The position numbers and the translations under genes were made by a program. This document shows positions 19,896 to 29,626 of a stretch of DNA of 64,000 nucleotides, one piece after another. The notes beneath the pieces are model-generated. The model did not search any database. It was not told the DNA's origin and was given only the letters and a program-made list of their open reading frames with translations. Position 1 is the first letter of the stretch. The number at the start of each line of letters is the position of its first letter. Where the stretch lies: assembly GCF_001423585.1 (NCBI RefSeq), contig NZ_LMOP01000010.1, positions 315,027 to 379,026 on the forward strand, given 5' to 3'. The DNA is from Xanthomonas sp. Leaf148. Its GTDB lineage: Bacteria > Pseudomonadota > Gammaproteobacteria > Xanthomonadales > Xanthomonadaceae.

Positions 19896-20536
19896 GCTGC
19901 GGCCTCCAGGGTGAGCATGCGGGTGCGCACCGGCGGGGCCGCATAGGCGCCATGCGTGGTGACCAGCGCCGCGCCGCCACCGCGCAGATGCGCGGAGATC
20001 ATCCGGTTGACCAGGGTGATGCCGTCCAGATCGAGGTTGGCGTAGGGTTCGTCCAGCAGCCACAACGGTGCAGGCGACAACCACAGCCGCGCCAGTGCCA
20101 GCCGCTTGCGTTGCCCGGCCGACAACTGCCGCACCAGGGCATCTTCGTAGCCGGCCAGGCCCACGATGGCCAGCGCGCTGCCGGGCATCTGCTTGGCCCG
20201 CCGGCCATGCAGGCCACACAGAAAGTGCAGGTTTTCCAGGGTGCTCAAATCGGCCTTCAGGCCGGGCAGGTGCCCCAGGTAGGCCATGAAGCGACTGCGG
20301 TCGCTGCGCCGGGCGGTCTTGCCGTCGATCTGGATTTCGCCGTGTTCCACATGCAGCAGGCCGGCCAGCACCCGCAGCAAGGTGGTCTTGCCGGCGCCGT
20401 TGTCGCCCTGCACCAGCAGGGCTTCGCCGGCATCGACATGGAAATCCAGCGGGCCGAAGACCGGCTCCTCATTGCGGCTGAAGGCCAGCGCGCGCGCCGC
20501 CAGCAGCGGGGGCGCAGTGTGCAGCGGTTCGATCAT
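19892..20536 (-). CDS. ccmA: Haem exporter ATP-binding protein CcmA
   Basis: A 214-residue ABC ATPase with Walker [19 protein letters not shown], signature [15 protein letters not shown], Walker [13 protein letters not shown] and switch histidine in [12 protein letters not shown] hydrolysis by CcmAB releases haem-loaded CcmE from CcmCD. It is the first gene of the minus-strand ccm set. I took the ATG at 20536 because the open frame upstream overlaps the divergent aminotransferase promoter and coding region and shows no similarity. Confidence 0.95.
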   Translation of the reverse strand: MIEPLHTAPPLLAARALAFSRNEEPVFGPLDFHVDAGEALLVQGDNGAGKTTLLRVLAGLLHVEHGEIQIDGKTARRSDRSRFMAYLGHLPGLKADLSTLENLHFLCGLHGRRAKQMPGSALAIVGLAGYEDALVRQLSAGQRKRLALARLWLSPAPLWLLDEPYANLDLDGITLVNRMISAHLRGGGAALVTTHGAYAAPPVRTRMLTLEAAA

Positions 20537-20735
20537 CGGCGCAGCGGGCTCCCGTCGCAGGACGGCATGGGGAAGGGCGGGACAGGGCGCGCATTGTAGC
20601 GACGATGGCCGCGGCACGGGCGCACCGCAGCGGCGCGATGTGTCCGGGAACGCTGTTTTGCGGCGAGCCTGGCGCAACCGCGCGGCCGCTTTGCGTACAC
20701 TCGCGGTCCCCCGTTTCTTGTTCCGGACAGGCACG

Positions 20736-21884
20736 ATGCCCCTCACGACCAAGCTGCCCAAGGTGGGCACCACCATCTTCACCGTCATGTCGCAGCTGGC
20801 GGCCGAACACGGCGCGGTCAACCTGGGACAGGGCTTTCCCGATTTCCCGGTGCCGCAGCGCCTGGTTGATGAGTTGGAAGCGGCCATGCGCGCCGGCCAC
20901 AACCAGTACCCGCCGATGACCGGTGTTGCGTCGCTGCGGCAGGCCATCGCCGGCAAGGCCCAGCGCTGCTACGGCGCACAGGTCGACGCCGACACCGAAA
21001 TCACCGTTACCAGCGGCGCCACCGAAGCGATCTTCAATGCCATTCACGCCGTGGTACGGGCCGGCGAAGAAGTCATCGTGCTGGACCCGGCCTACGACTG
21101 CTATGAGCCGGCGATCGATCTGGCCGGCGCGCGCGCGGTGCATGTGGCGCTGCACCCGCAGACATTTGCGGTCGATTGGCAGGCGCTGCGCGCGGCGATC
21201 ACGCCGAAGACGCGACTGCTGATGATCAACTCGCCGCACAACCCGTCCGGCGCGATGCTCTCGGCCGAGGACATGCAGACGCTGACCGAACTGCTGCGCG
21301 GCACCGAGATCTTCTTGCTGTCCGACGAAGTCTACGAGCACATCGTGTTCGACGGCCGCCGCCACGAATCGGTGCTGCGCTGGCCGGAACTGCGCGAGCG
21401 CGCGTTCGTGATTTCCAGTTTCGGCAAGACTTACCACTGCACCGGCTGGAAGATCGGCTATGCCATCGCACCGCCGGCGCTCACCGCCGAATTCCGCAAG
21501 GTGCATCAGTACAACACCTTCACCAGCTTCGGCCCGGCGCAGCACGCGTTCGCCGCGATGATCCGCGACGAGCCCGAGCACGACGAGCAGCTTGGCGCGT
21601 TCTATCAAGCCAAGCGCGACCGCTTCCGCGAGCAGCTGCTGACCACGCGCCTGATACCGCTGCCGGTGCCGGGCGGCTATTTCCAGCTGGTGGACTATTC
21701 GGCCATCAGCGATCTGCCCGACACCGAATTCGTGAAGTGGCTGACGATCGAAAAAGGCGTGGCTGCGATTCCGTTGTCGCCGTTCTACGAACAGGCACCA
21801 GCCGGTCAGCGACTGGCACGGCTGTGCTTTGCCAAGAACGACGCGACATTGGATGCGGCGATCGAACGTTTGCAGAAGCTCTGA
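20736..21884 (+). CDS. ybdL: Methionine aminotransferase (YbdL type, class I PLP enzyme)
   Basis: A 382-residue fold-type I aminotransferase. The PLP lysine is in [17 protein letters not shown], and [23 protein letters not shown] and SDEVYEH are conserved. The YbdL group transaminates 4-methylthio-2-oxobutanoate to methionine, generally with glutamine as donor. The next gene encodes an omega-amidase, which would hydrolyse the 2-oxoglutaramate formed, so the pair fits closing a methionine salvage pathway. Kynurenine aminotransferase-like activity is an alternative. The ATG at 20736 gives the usual N terminus. Confidence 0.88.
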   Translation: MPLTTKLPKVGTTIFTVMSQLAAEHGAVNLGQGFPDFPVPQRLVDELEAAMRAGHNQYPPMTGVASLRQAIAGKAQRCYGAQVDADTEITVTSGATEAIFNAIHAVVRAGEEVIVLDPAYDCYEPAIDLAGARAVHVALHPQTFAVDWQALRAAITPKTRLLMINSPHNPSGAMLSAEDMQTLTELLRGTEIFLLSDEVYEHIVFDGRRHESVLRWPELRERAFVISSFGKTYHCTGWKIGYAIAPPALTAEFRKVHQYNTFTSFGPAQHAFAAMIRDEPEHDEQLGAFYQAKRDRFREQLLTTRLIPLPVPGGYFQLVDYSAISDLPDTEFVKWLTIEKGVAAIPLSPFYEQAPAGQRLARLCFAKNDATLDAAIERLQKL

Positions 21885-21889
21885 GGGCC

Positions 21890-22082
21890 GGGAATGGGGA
21901 ATGGGGAATGGGGAATCGTAAGAGCGTTACTGGACGCCTTCTCGATTCCTGCCGGCCCGGGAGAGGGAATCGTGAGCCCGTCGCTGGTGTCCTTCTCGCC
22001 CCTCCGACGTTGTCACCCACATAGCGCACAGACACCACCACACTCGCTCTACCAATTCTCGATTCCCGACTCCCCATTCCCG
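21890..22082. repeat. Intergenic G-rich inverted-repeat element, copy 1
   Basis: Three tandem GGGAAT-G units followed by GGGGAATCG (21890-21918) are answered by the inverted CGATTCCCGACTCCCCATTCC and CG at 22060-22082. The roughly 190-base spacer between aminotransferase and omega-amidase genes has no coding content. A related shorter pair flanks the other side of the omega-amidase gene. Confidence 0.65.
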
Positions 22083-22090
22083 AGCCTTCA

Positions 22091-22891
22091 ATGCACGACC
22101 TGCGCATCTCCCTGATCCAAGGCGATACCCGTTGGCATGATCCGGCCGGCAATCGCGATTATTACGCTGCGTTGCTGCAGCCGTTGGCCGGGCAGACCGA
22201 TCTGGTGATCCTGCCGGAGACCTTCACCAGCGGGTTCTCCAACGAGGCCATCGACAAGGCCGAAGGCATGGATGGGCCGACCGTGGAGTGGGTGCGTGCT
22301 CAGTCGGCACGGCTGGGTGCTGCGGTCACCGGGAGCGTGCAATTACGCACGCCCGAAGGCGTGTTCAACCGGCTGCTGTGGGCCACACCGGACGGGGCGC
22401 TGCAGTATTACGACAAACGCCATCTGTTCCGCTTCGGCAACGAGCATCTGCGCTACGCGGCCGGGCGCGATCGCCTGTGCGTGGACTGGAAGGGTTGGCG
22501 GATCAATCCGCAGGTGTGCTACGACCTGCGCTTTCCGGTGTTCTGCCGCAATCGCTTCGATGTCGAGCGGCCGGGCCAGCTGGATTTCGATCTGCAATTG
22601 TTCGTCGCCAACTGGCCGTCTGCGCGCGCGTATGCATGGAAGACGCTGCTGCGCGCACGCGCGATCGAAAACCTGTGCTTTGTGGCAGCGGTCAACCGCG
22701 TCGGTGTGGATGGCAATCAGCTGCATTACGCCGGCGACAGCGCAGTGATCGATTTCCTCGGCCAGCCGCAGGTGGAAATCCGCGAGCAGCCGCAGGTGGT
22801 CACCACCACCCTCAGTGCCGCGGCACTCGCCGAGCACCGTGCACGCTTCCCGGCAATGCTGGATGCGGATACGTTTGTGATCAGGGATTAG
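22091..22891 (+). CDS. yafV: Omega-amidase (YafV/Nit2 type, nitrilase superfamily)
   Basis: A 266-residue C-N hydrolase with the Glu-Lys-Cys triad: Glu in ILPETFTSGFSNEA, Lys in YYDKRHLFRF, and Cys in NPQVCYDLRFPVFCRN. ELTSGF- and DLRFP-type motifs mark the omega-amidase branch, which hydrolyses 2-oxoglutaramate or 2-oxosuccinamate to the 2-oxo acid and ammonia. That makes the preceding glutamine-using aminotransferase reaction irreversible. The genes are separated by the repeat element rather than overlapping. Confidence 0.88.
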   Translation: MHDLRISLIQGDTRWHDPAGNRDYYAALLQPLAGQTDLVILPETFTSGFSNEAIDKAEGMDGPTVEWVRAQSARLGAAVTGSVQLRTPEGVFNRLLWATPDGALQYYDKRHLFRFGNEHLRYAAGRDRLCVDWKGWRINPQVCYDLRFPVFCRNRFDVERPGQLDFDLQLFVANWPSARAYAWKTLLRARAIENLCFVAAVNRVGVDGNQLHYAGDSAVIDFLGQPQVEIREQPQVVTTTLSAAALAEHRARFPAMLDADTFVIRD

Positions 22892-22975
22892 AGATTAGGG
22901 ATTGATGCAAGCAGCCAAGGCACAGCCGTCCGCTCGCCTGCCGTTGCCAATCCCCAATCCCGACTCCCCAATCCC
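22891..22975. repeat. Intergenic G-rich inverted-repeat element, copy 2
   Basis: GAGATTAGGGATTG (22891-22904) is matched by the inverted run of CCAATCCCCAATCCCGACTC and CCCAATCCC (22947-22975). It occupies the whole gap between the convergent omega-amidase and glutaminyl cyclase genes. It belongs to the same GGGAAT/GGGATT family as copy 1. Confidence 0.55.
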
Positions 22976-22977
22976 GG

Positions 22978-23748
22978 CTACTCAGCCAGCCGAATTTCGT
23001 AAAGCTGCGGCCAACGCTTGCCGGTGACGAATAGCCGATCGTGTTCGGCGTCGTAGGCGATGCCGTTGAGCACATCGTTGCTGGGGTCGGTCAAGGTGTC
23101 GGCATCGGGAACCAGCGCCTTCAAGTCGATCCAGCCGATCACCTTGCCGCTGGCCGGGTCGATCCGTGCGATGCGGGTGGTGAGCCAGACATTGGCCCAC
23201 AACTCGCCCTTGACCCATTCCAGTTCGTTGAGGTTGTCCAACGGCTTGCCACCGGCGGTGACCTTGATGGTGCCGGTCTCCTGCAGCGTTTGCGGGTCCA
23301 GCCGGCGGATGCGGGCAGTGCCATCGCTCATGTACAGGTTGCGGTTGTCGCTGGTCAGCGCCCAGCCTTCGCCGGCGTAGGCGAAGTGCGAGCGCGGTGT
23401 CAGCGTGGCCAGGTCGTAGACGAAGCCCCGCTGGTTACGCCAGGTCAACTGAATCAGCCGGTCGCCCCAGGCCACGATGCCTTCGCCGTAGTAGGGCGAA
23501 GGCGTATCGGCCTGCTGCAGCACGCGGCCGGTTTCCAGCTCGACCTTGCGCACGCTGGAGTGGCCCAGCTCGCCGGTGCTCTCGTACAGATGCCCGTTGA
23601 GATAGAGCAGGCCTTCGGTAAAGGCAGCGGTGTCGTGCGGATAACGATTGACGACGGTATAGCCCCGGGTCGGAATCGTCTCGCCGCAATGCGCGAGCGA
23701 CGGCAGCAACAGGGCGGCGAAGAGCAGTCTGTGGGCGATGCGTGACAT
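22978..23748 (-). CDS. Glutaminyl-peptide cyclotransferase (plant-type, beta-propeller)
   Basis: A 256-residue protein with a signal peptide (MSRIAHRLLFAALLLPSLAH, then a Cys that could also act as a lipobox). It belongs to the plant/bacterial five-bladed beta-propeller glutaminyl cyclase family, whose Xanthomonas campestris member has a known structure. It converts N-terminal glutamine of peptides to pyroglutamate in the periplasm. Characteristic pieces are FTEGLLYLNGHLYESTGELG, LTWRNQRGFVYD, GEGWALT and NELEWVKGELWANVW. The frame is open further upstream; 23748 is chosen for the signal peptide. Confidence 0.92.
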   Translation of the reverse strand: MSRIAHRLLFAALLLPSLAHCGETIPTRGYTVVNRYPHDTAAFTEGLLYLNGHLYESTGELGHSSVRKVELETGRVLQQADTPSPYYGEGIVAWGDRLIQLTWRNQRGFVYDLATLTPRSHFAYAGEGWALTSDNRNLYMSDGTARIRRLDPQTLQETGTIKVTAGGKPLDNLNELEWVKGELWANVWLTTRIARIDPASGKVIGWIDLKALVPDADTLTDPSNDVLNGIAYDAEHDRLFVTGKRWPQLYEIRLAE

Positions 23749-23911
23749 GCGCGGATGATCCCACGGCGCGGCCGCTTCTGCAGCGCCACCCCTTGCGAGG
23801 CCCCGAGATAATGATTCGCTGAACGCGCGTTGGAGAGGTGCCGCCACCTTGTCGCGGCTGCCACATCGGCGCTGCTAGTCTCCGGCCACGTCCACCACCG
23901 GCAACGCACAC

Positions 23912-24349
23912 ATGATCAAGTCACTGTCTCTTTTTGCACTGCTTGGCGCGGCAACGCTTGCGCCGCAGGCACAGGCCGCCGGCAATATCGATTGCCAGCT
24001 GAAGTTCAACCTGTCCGGCTGGTCGGTGTTCTACAAGACCGCCAGCGGCACCGGCACCATCACCTGCGACAACGGGGCGGTCATTCCGGTCAAGATTTCC
24101 AGCAAGGGCGGCGGTCTGACGGTGGGCAAGTCCAAGATCACCGGTGGCCGCGGCTCGTTCTCCGGCGCCTACAGTCTGAATGACCTGTTCGGCACCTATG
24201 CCTCTGCCGAAGCGCATGCGGGCGTGGTCAAGTCCAGCACCGCGCAGGTGGTCACCAAGGGCGATATCTCGCTCGCGCTCGCCGGTACTGGCGAAGGCGT
24301 CGACCTGGGCGTTGCGGTCGGCAACTTCGTGATCGAACGCCGCAAGTAA
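23912..24349 (+). CDS. Secreted protein of unknown function
   Basis: A 145-residue protein with a clear signal peptide cleaved after QAQA. The mature part is small, Gly- and Ser-rich and probably all-beta, with two cysteines (IDCQLKFN and TITCDNG) spaced for a disulfide. It resembles small periplasmic proteins of alpha- and gammaproteobacteria such as the DUF992 group, but I cannot assign it with confidence. It is followed by a strong bidirectional terminator and is divergent from the glutaminyl cyclase gene. Confidence 0.75.
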   Translation: MIKSLSLFALLGAATLAPQAQAAGNIDCQLKFNLSGWSVFYKTASGTGTITCDNGAVIPVKISSKGGGLTVGKSKITGGRGSFSGAYSLNDLFGTYASAEAHAGVVKSSTAQVVTKGDISLALAGTGEGVDLGVAVGNFVIERRK

Positions 24350-24500
24350 TGCGCGGGAGTTCTGGCAGCAGGTAGCGACGCCGCATGCGGTTTGCATGGT
24401 TGCGTTGCCGCCGATGTCAGCTGCGGGCAGCGGTTGGCGAATGAGATCGACCAGGTTGCACCGACCCATCGATCGAAGCGGCAACCACGTCGACCTCAAT

Positions 24501-24532
24501 AAAAAACGGCCCCTCGCGGGGCCGTTTTTTTT
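24501..24532. terminator. Bidirectional rho-independent terminator
   Basis: CGGCCCC (24507-24513) pairs with GGGGCCG (24518-24524) around loop TCGC, with AAAAAA before and TTTTTTTT after. The flanking A and T runs let it terminate both the plus-strand secreted-protein gene and the minus-strand rluB unit, whose stop is at 24550. Confidence 0.92.
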
Positions 24533-24549
24533 AGTGCATGCAGCGTGGA

Positions 24550-26191
24550 TCAGCGGCCGCGATTGCCGCCGCCAGGCGGACGACGGTTGCCGCCACCGGG
24601 CGGACGACCGCCCGGGCCACGCGGTGCACCACCGGGACCACCCGGTCCGCGCGCGCCGCCACCCGGACCGCCGGGGCCGCGATTGCCGGCCGCAGGTCCG
24701 CGGTTACCGCCCGGACCCGCCGGACGGCCGCCGCTCGGGCGGCTGGCAGGACGCGCGGCGCCATACGGGCTGGAACCCGGATTGGCATGATCGGACGGGA
24801 AGCTCGGCGCATTGCCCGGGTGACCATAGGGATGCTTGCGCTGCCCCTGGCCTTGACCCTGCGACTGACCTTGTCCACCGCCGCCGCCAGCAGCGCCACG
24901 GCCTTGACCCTGACCGCCGGCACCAGGACGCGCGCCGCCCGGACCCTTCTTGGCATACGGACGTGCCTGGCCGGTGCCAGGACCGCTGGGGCCGGCGTTG
25001 CGGTGGCCGCTCGGGCCGGTGCTCACGCCATCGGGCACATACCAGCTACGGAACGCGGCCGGGTTGCCATCCGGCAGTGCGCGGTCGCCCTTGCCGGGTG
25101 CGCGCGGCTTGAACGGGCGCTGCTGCGACTGCCGCGCGGCTGCTTCACCGCTGACGGTGAGACCACCCTTGAAACCGCCGGGCTTGCCGCGACCGCGGCC
25201 ACCGCGATCGTCACGCGGGTTGTCGAAGCGACGCAGCTCGCGGCCTTCATCGGCGCCGGAGGTTTGCCCATTGACGTAGGCATTGCTGCGGCCATCGCGC
25301 GAGACGTGCACGGTCGACTTGGCAGCGCGACGCTGGCCGATCACCGGCTGCAGGGTCAGTGCCGACGGCGCGCCTTCTTCGAGCTTGAGCTCGGCGCGCA
25401 GGGCGTCGACCTTTTCCTGCACCACTTCCACCGACTGCCCACGCAGCAGTTCGCGCGGCAGCGAGATTTTGCCGTAGCGGCTGCGCTTGAGGCGACTGAC
25501 CTGGCAGCCCTGCGATTCCCACAGACGGCGCACTTCACGGTTGCGGCCTTCCTTGACCACCACGCGGAACCAGTCGTGCGAATCGGTGCCGCCGATACGG
25601 TCGATTTCGTCGAACTTGGCGCCGCCGTCTTCCAGCAGCACACCGCGCGACAGGCGCTCGATGATGGCGTCGGAGACGTTCTCTTCGCCTTCCGGTGCAC
25701 GCACGCGGACCACGTATTCGCGTTCGACCTCGTAGGAGGGGTGCATCATCGCGTTTGCCAACTCACCGTCGGTGGTCAGCAGCAGCAGGCCGGTGGTGTT
25801 GATGTCCAGGCGGCCGATGGCGATCCAGCGCGAGCCCTTCAATGCCGGCAGCGACTCGAACACGGTCGGTCGGCCTTCGGGATCTTCGCGCGTGGTCACT
25901 TCGCCTTCGGGCTTGTTGTAGATCAGCACGCGCGAGGGTTCGGTCAGCGCGCTGGCCACGAAACTGCGGCCGTCCAGCTCGATCTTGTCGCCGCTGCGCA
26001 CCGACATGCCGGTCTGCGCGACGGCGCCATTGACCTTGATCAGGCCATCGGCAATGCGCTGCTCGAGCGCGCGGCGCGAGCCCAGGCCGGCCTGGGCCAG
26101 CACCTTGTGCAGGCGCTCTTCCAGCTTCGGCGCTTCGGGCGCGCTGTCGCGCTTGAGGGAAAGCTTGTTCAACGACAGCTTGCGGGGGGTG

Positions 26192-26199
<8 letters not shown>
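24550..26199 (-). CDS. rluB: 23S rRNA pseudouridine(2605) synthase RluB with long Gly/Arg/Pro-rich tail
   Basis: A 549-residue RsuA-family pseudouridine synthase. An N-terminal S4 RNA-binding domain (KLEERLHKVLAQAGLGSRRA) precedes the catalytic domain with the essential aspartate in GRLDINTTGLLLLTTDGE and the conserved VKEGRNREVRRLWE. Catalytic similarity ends near residue 290. The remaining about 260 residues are low complexity, with GQGQSQGQGQGQ and repeated GGPGG/RGPGG motifs, probably disordered and RNA-binding. ATG at 26199 overlaps the scpB stop by eight bases. The conserved scpA-scpB-rluB order supports the call. Confidence 0.93.
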
Positions 26200-27418
<1,219 letters not shown>

Positions 27419-27431
27419 TCGGTGATCGGCT

Positions 27432-28337
27432 TCAGATAGGTTCGTTGGCAGCGTCGCTGTCATCGAATTCGCTGGAGAATTGCAACGGCGCATTGGTGTT
27501 GCCCAACGCCAGCGACTTCACGTAGATCGGCGCCAGCGGCGCCTCCTGCACGATGTCCAGCAACTGCTCCTTGGCCAATTCGAGCAGCGCCAGGAAGGTG
27601 ACCAGCACGCCGAGCTTGCCTTCTTCGGCAGTGAACAGCGATTCGAAGCGGTAGAACTTGCCGTCGTCCAGGCGGCTCAGCACATCGCCCATGCGCTGGC
27701 GCACACTTAGCGCCTCGCGCTTGATCGCATGGCCGGTGAACAGCTCGGCGCGCTTGAGCACGTCGTACAGCGCCATCAGCATTTCTTTCAGCTCCACCGG
27801 CGGCGGCAGCTTGACCGCTGCACGCTCGGGCAGATGCGCCTGCACCGGCGCGCTGTCACGGCCCATGCGGGGCAGGGTGTCCAGGTCTTCGGCGGCCTGC
27901 TTGAAGCGCTCGTATTCCTGCAGACGGCGCACCAGCTCTGCGCGCGGGTCGTCCTCTTCGCCTTCCTGGCTGGGTGGGCGCGGCAACAGCATGCGCGACT
28001 TGATCTCGGCCAGGATTGCAGCCATCACTAGATATTCGGCCGCCAGTTCGAAACGCAGTTCCTGCATCACGTTGATGTAGTCCACGTATTGCCGGGTGAT
28101 CTCGGCGACCGGGATATCCAGGATGTCCAGGTTCTGACGGCGGATCAGGTACAGCAACAAATCCAGCGGACCTTCGAACGCGTCCAGAATCACTTCCAGC
28201 GCATCCGGCGGGATATACAGATCCTGCGGGATCTGCAGTACCGGTTGCCCATGCACGACCGCCAGCGGCATTTCCTGCTGCTGTGGGTGAGCGCTTGCGG
28301 CTGGCGGAGTCGCGGCGTGCGCGAGTTCGGAATTCAT
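27432..28337 (-). CDS. scpA: Segregation and condensation protein ScpA (kleisin)
   Basis: A 301-residue kleisin that bridges SMC heads and recruits ScpB. FEGPLDLLLYLIRRQNLDIL, then IPVAEITRQYVDYI and AAILAEIKSRMLLPRP mark the N-terminal domain. VTFLALLELAKEQLLDIVQE is the C-terminal winged helix. I chose ATG 28337 (MNSELAHAATPP); the frame stays open about 350 bases upstream with a further ATG at 28475, but the extra part has no similarity. scpB starts 13 bases after its stop. Confidence 0.93.
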   Translation of the reverse strand: MNSELAHAATPPAASAHPQQQEMPLAVVHGQPVLQIPQDLYIPPDALEVILDAFEGPLDLLLYLIRRQNLDILDIPVAEITRQYVDYINVMQELRFELAAEYLVMAAILAEIKSRMLLPRPPSQEGEEDDPRAELVRRLQEYERFKQAAEDLDTLPRMGRDSAPVQAHLPERAAVKLPPPVELKEMLMALYDVLKRAELFTGHAIKREALSVRQRMGDVLSRLDDGKFYRFESLFTAEEGKLGVLVTFLALLELAKEQLLDIVQEAPLAPIYVKSLALGNTNAPLQFSSEFDDSDAANEPI

Positions 28338-28704
28338 CAGGTCGACATCGGGTCTTACGGTCGCCGGCCGCGGTCTGAGCCGCGCCTGCAGGGCTTTGCC
28401 TTGAGTTATTGCGATCAATGTCGTGCCTGTTTCGGCACGATCCCACAAATTCACATACGCCGATCCACATACCATCAGGCGCCGCGTGGCATGCGGCGAC
28501 GGAACAGCGAGGAGGTCGTCTACGCGAGCCGGCGGTGGGCAGCGAATCGGTCGTCGAATGAGGCGTGGGGCCTGGGCCGACGGGCCGCTGCGTCCGGTTG
28601 CGTGTGCAGTAAGCGTCAAGGGTAATGCGTGCGCGGGGGCGGTGTCCAGCGCTGACGCGGCTAGAATCCCTGCGACGATCTTCAAGTTCTGGGTGAGGTG
28701 GCAT
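28338..28704. other. Divergent intergenic region between scpA and yciI
   Basis: This 367-base stretch should carry the promoters of scpA-scpB-rluB (minus) and yciI-bolA (plus). I see no gene, no clear palindrome and no terminator in it. Confidence 0.4.
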
Positions 28705-29004
28705 GTGTGGTACGTAATCGAAGGGTATGACGGGGTCGACGCATTGGCCGCGCGTCAGCAGGCGCGACCGGCCCATCTGGCGCGTCTGCAGGCGCTGGCC
28801 GCTGCGGGGCGGTTGCTGGTAGCGGGCCCGTGCCCGGCCATCGATGCGGAAGATCCGGGCCCGGCCGGTTTCAGCGGCAGCGTGGTGATCGCCGAGTTCG
28901 ATGCGTTGGAAGACGCGCGCGCCTGGGCCGATGCCGATCCCTATGTGGCTGCGGGCGTCTACGTGCGCACAGAGGTCCGGCCGTTCCGCCGGGTACTGCC
29001 ATGA
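28705..29004 (+). CDS. YciI family protein
   Basis: A 99-residue ferredoxin-like alpha/beta-barrel protein. The family signatures are [27 protein letters not shown] and [13 protein letters not shown], with the conserved His of the YciI active site in RPAHL. Its biochemical role is not settled. I chose the GTG at 28705 ([13 protein letters not shown]), preceded by GGTGAGG, since homologues start MWY. It overlaps bolA by four bases, a pairing common in gammaproteobacteria. Confidence 0.88.
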   Translation: MWYVIEGYDGVDALAARQQARPAHLARLQALAAAGRLLVAGPCPAIDAEDPGPAGFSGSVVIAEFDALEDARAWADADPYVAAGVYVRTEVRPFRRVLP

Positions 29005-29282
29005 GTACTGCCATGAGCCGGGTCGAGCGGATTCGCCAGGCGCTGCAATCGGCGTTGGCGCCTACCGAGCTGGAGGTGGTGGACGACAGCCACCGGCATG
29101 CCGGACACGCCGGCGCGCGCGATGGGCGCGGACATTTCAATGTGCGCGTGGTCAGCGCAGTGTTTGCCGGCAAGCCGCCACTGGCCCGTCACCGTGCGGT
29201 CTACGCTGCGGTGGGAGAGATGATGCAGACCGACATCCATGCCTTGTCGATCGAGGCGCTCGCGCCGGGCGAGGCGGGGTAA
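29001..29282 (+). CDS. bolA: BolA family protein
   Basis: A 93-residue BolA-fold protein. The core runs [20 protein letters not shown], then [20 protein letters not shown] with the conserved histidines used for [2Fe-2S] coordination with monothiol glutaredoxins, and [13 protein letters not shown]. BolA proteins act in iron-sulfur trafficking, stress and cell shape. ATG at 29001 overlaps the yciI stop (ATGA); a second in-frame ATG at 29013 is possible. Confidence 0.92.
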   Translation: MSTAMSRVERIRQALQSALAPTELEVVDDSHRHAGHAGARDGRGHFNVRVVSAVFAGKPPLARHRAVYAAVGEMMQTDIHALSIEALAPGEAG

Positions 29283-29311
29283 AGCGAACCCGCTGGACCA
29301 AACCACCGTCG

Positions 29312-29377
29312 CAGGAGCGCACCCGGGTGCGACGGGCATTGTCGATAACGCCCGCCGCGCCCGGGTGCGCTCCTACG
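29312..29377. repeat. REP-like palindromic element, copy 1
   Basis: GCAGGAGCGCACCCGGGTGC is mirrored by GCGCCCGGGTGCGCTCCTAC, with GATAACGCC between the arms. The 66-base element sits 30 bases after bolA and would form a strong hairpin in RNA. A second copy is at 42695-42762. Confidence 0.8.
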
Positions 29378-29523
29378 TCGGTAGGGCCTGCGCGCCCATC
29401 GATGCAGCAACCCAACCAGCCCAAACGTGATCGACGTTCTGCTTCGTTTGTGGACACGTGGGTGCCGATTTGTTGCGTCGCAGCACATTTATTCACACCT
29501 CCATCACTTGCAGGCGCTTGATC

Positions 29524-29537
29524 TGTAAGCGTTTTCA
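29524..29537. promoter_or_regulatory. LacI-family operator, copy 1
   Basis: TGTAAGCGTTTTCA has the imperfect dyad and central CG typical of LacI/GalR operators. It is the exact reverse complement of the site at 29570-29583; the centres are 46 bases apart. It lies about 90 bases before the lacI-type gene, suggesting autoregulation by looping or cooperative binding. Confidence 0.7.
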
Positions 29538-29569
29538 CAGGTGTGAAGATAGGGGTTTACGCCCGCTTA

Positions 29570-29583
29570 TGAAAACGCTTACA
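29570..29583. promoter_or_regulatory. LacI-family operator, copy 2 (inverted)
   Basis: TGAAAACGCTTACA is the exact reverse complement of the site at 29524-29537 and lies 43 bases upstream of the repressor start codon, probably over its promoter or leader. Confidence 0.7.
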
Positions 29584-29626
29584 GTCCGCGCCAGTTTTGG
29601 GAAGTCGGTCGCGGAGGGCGACACGA

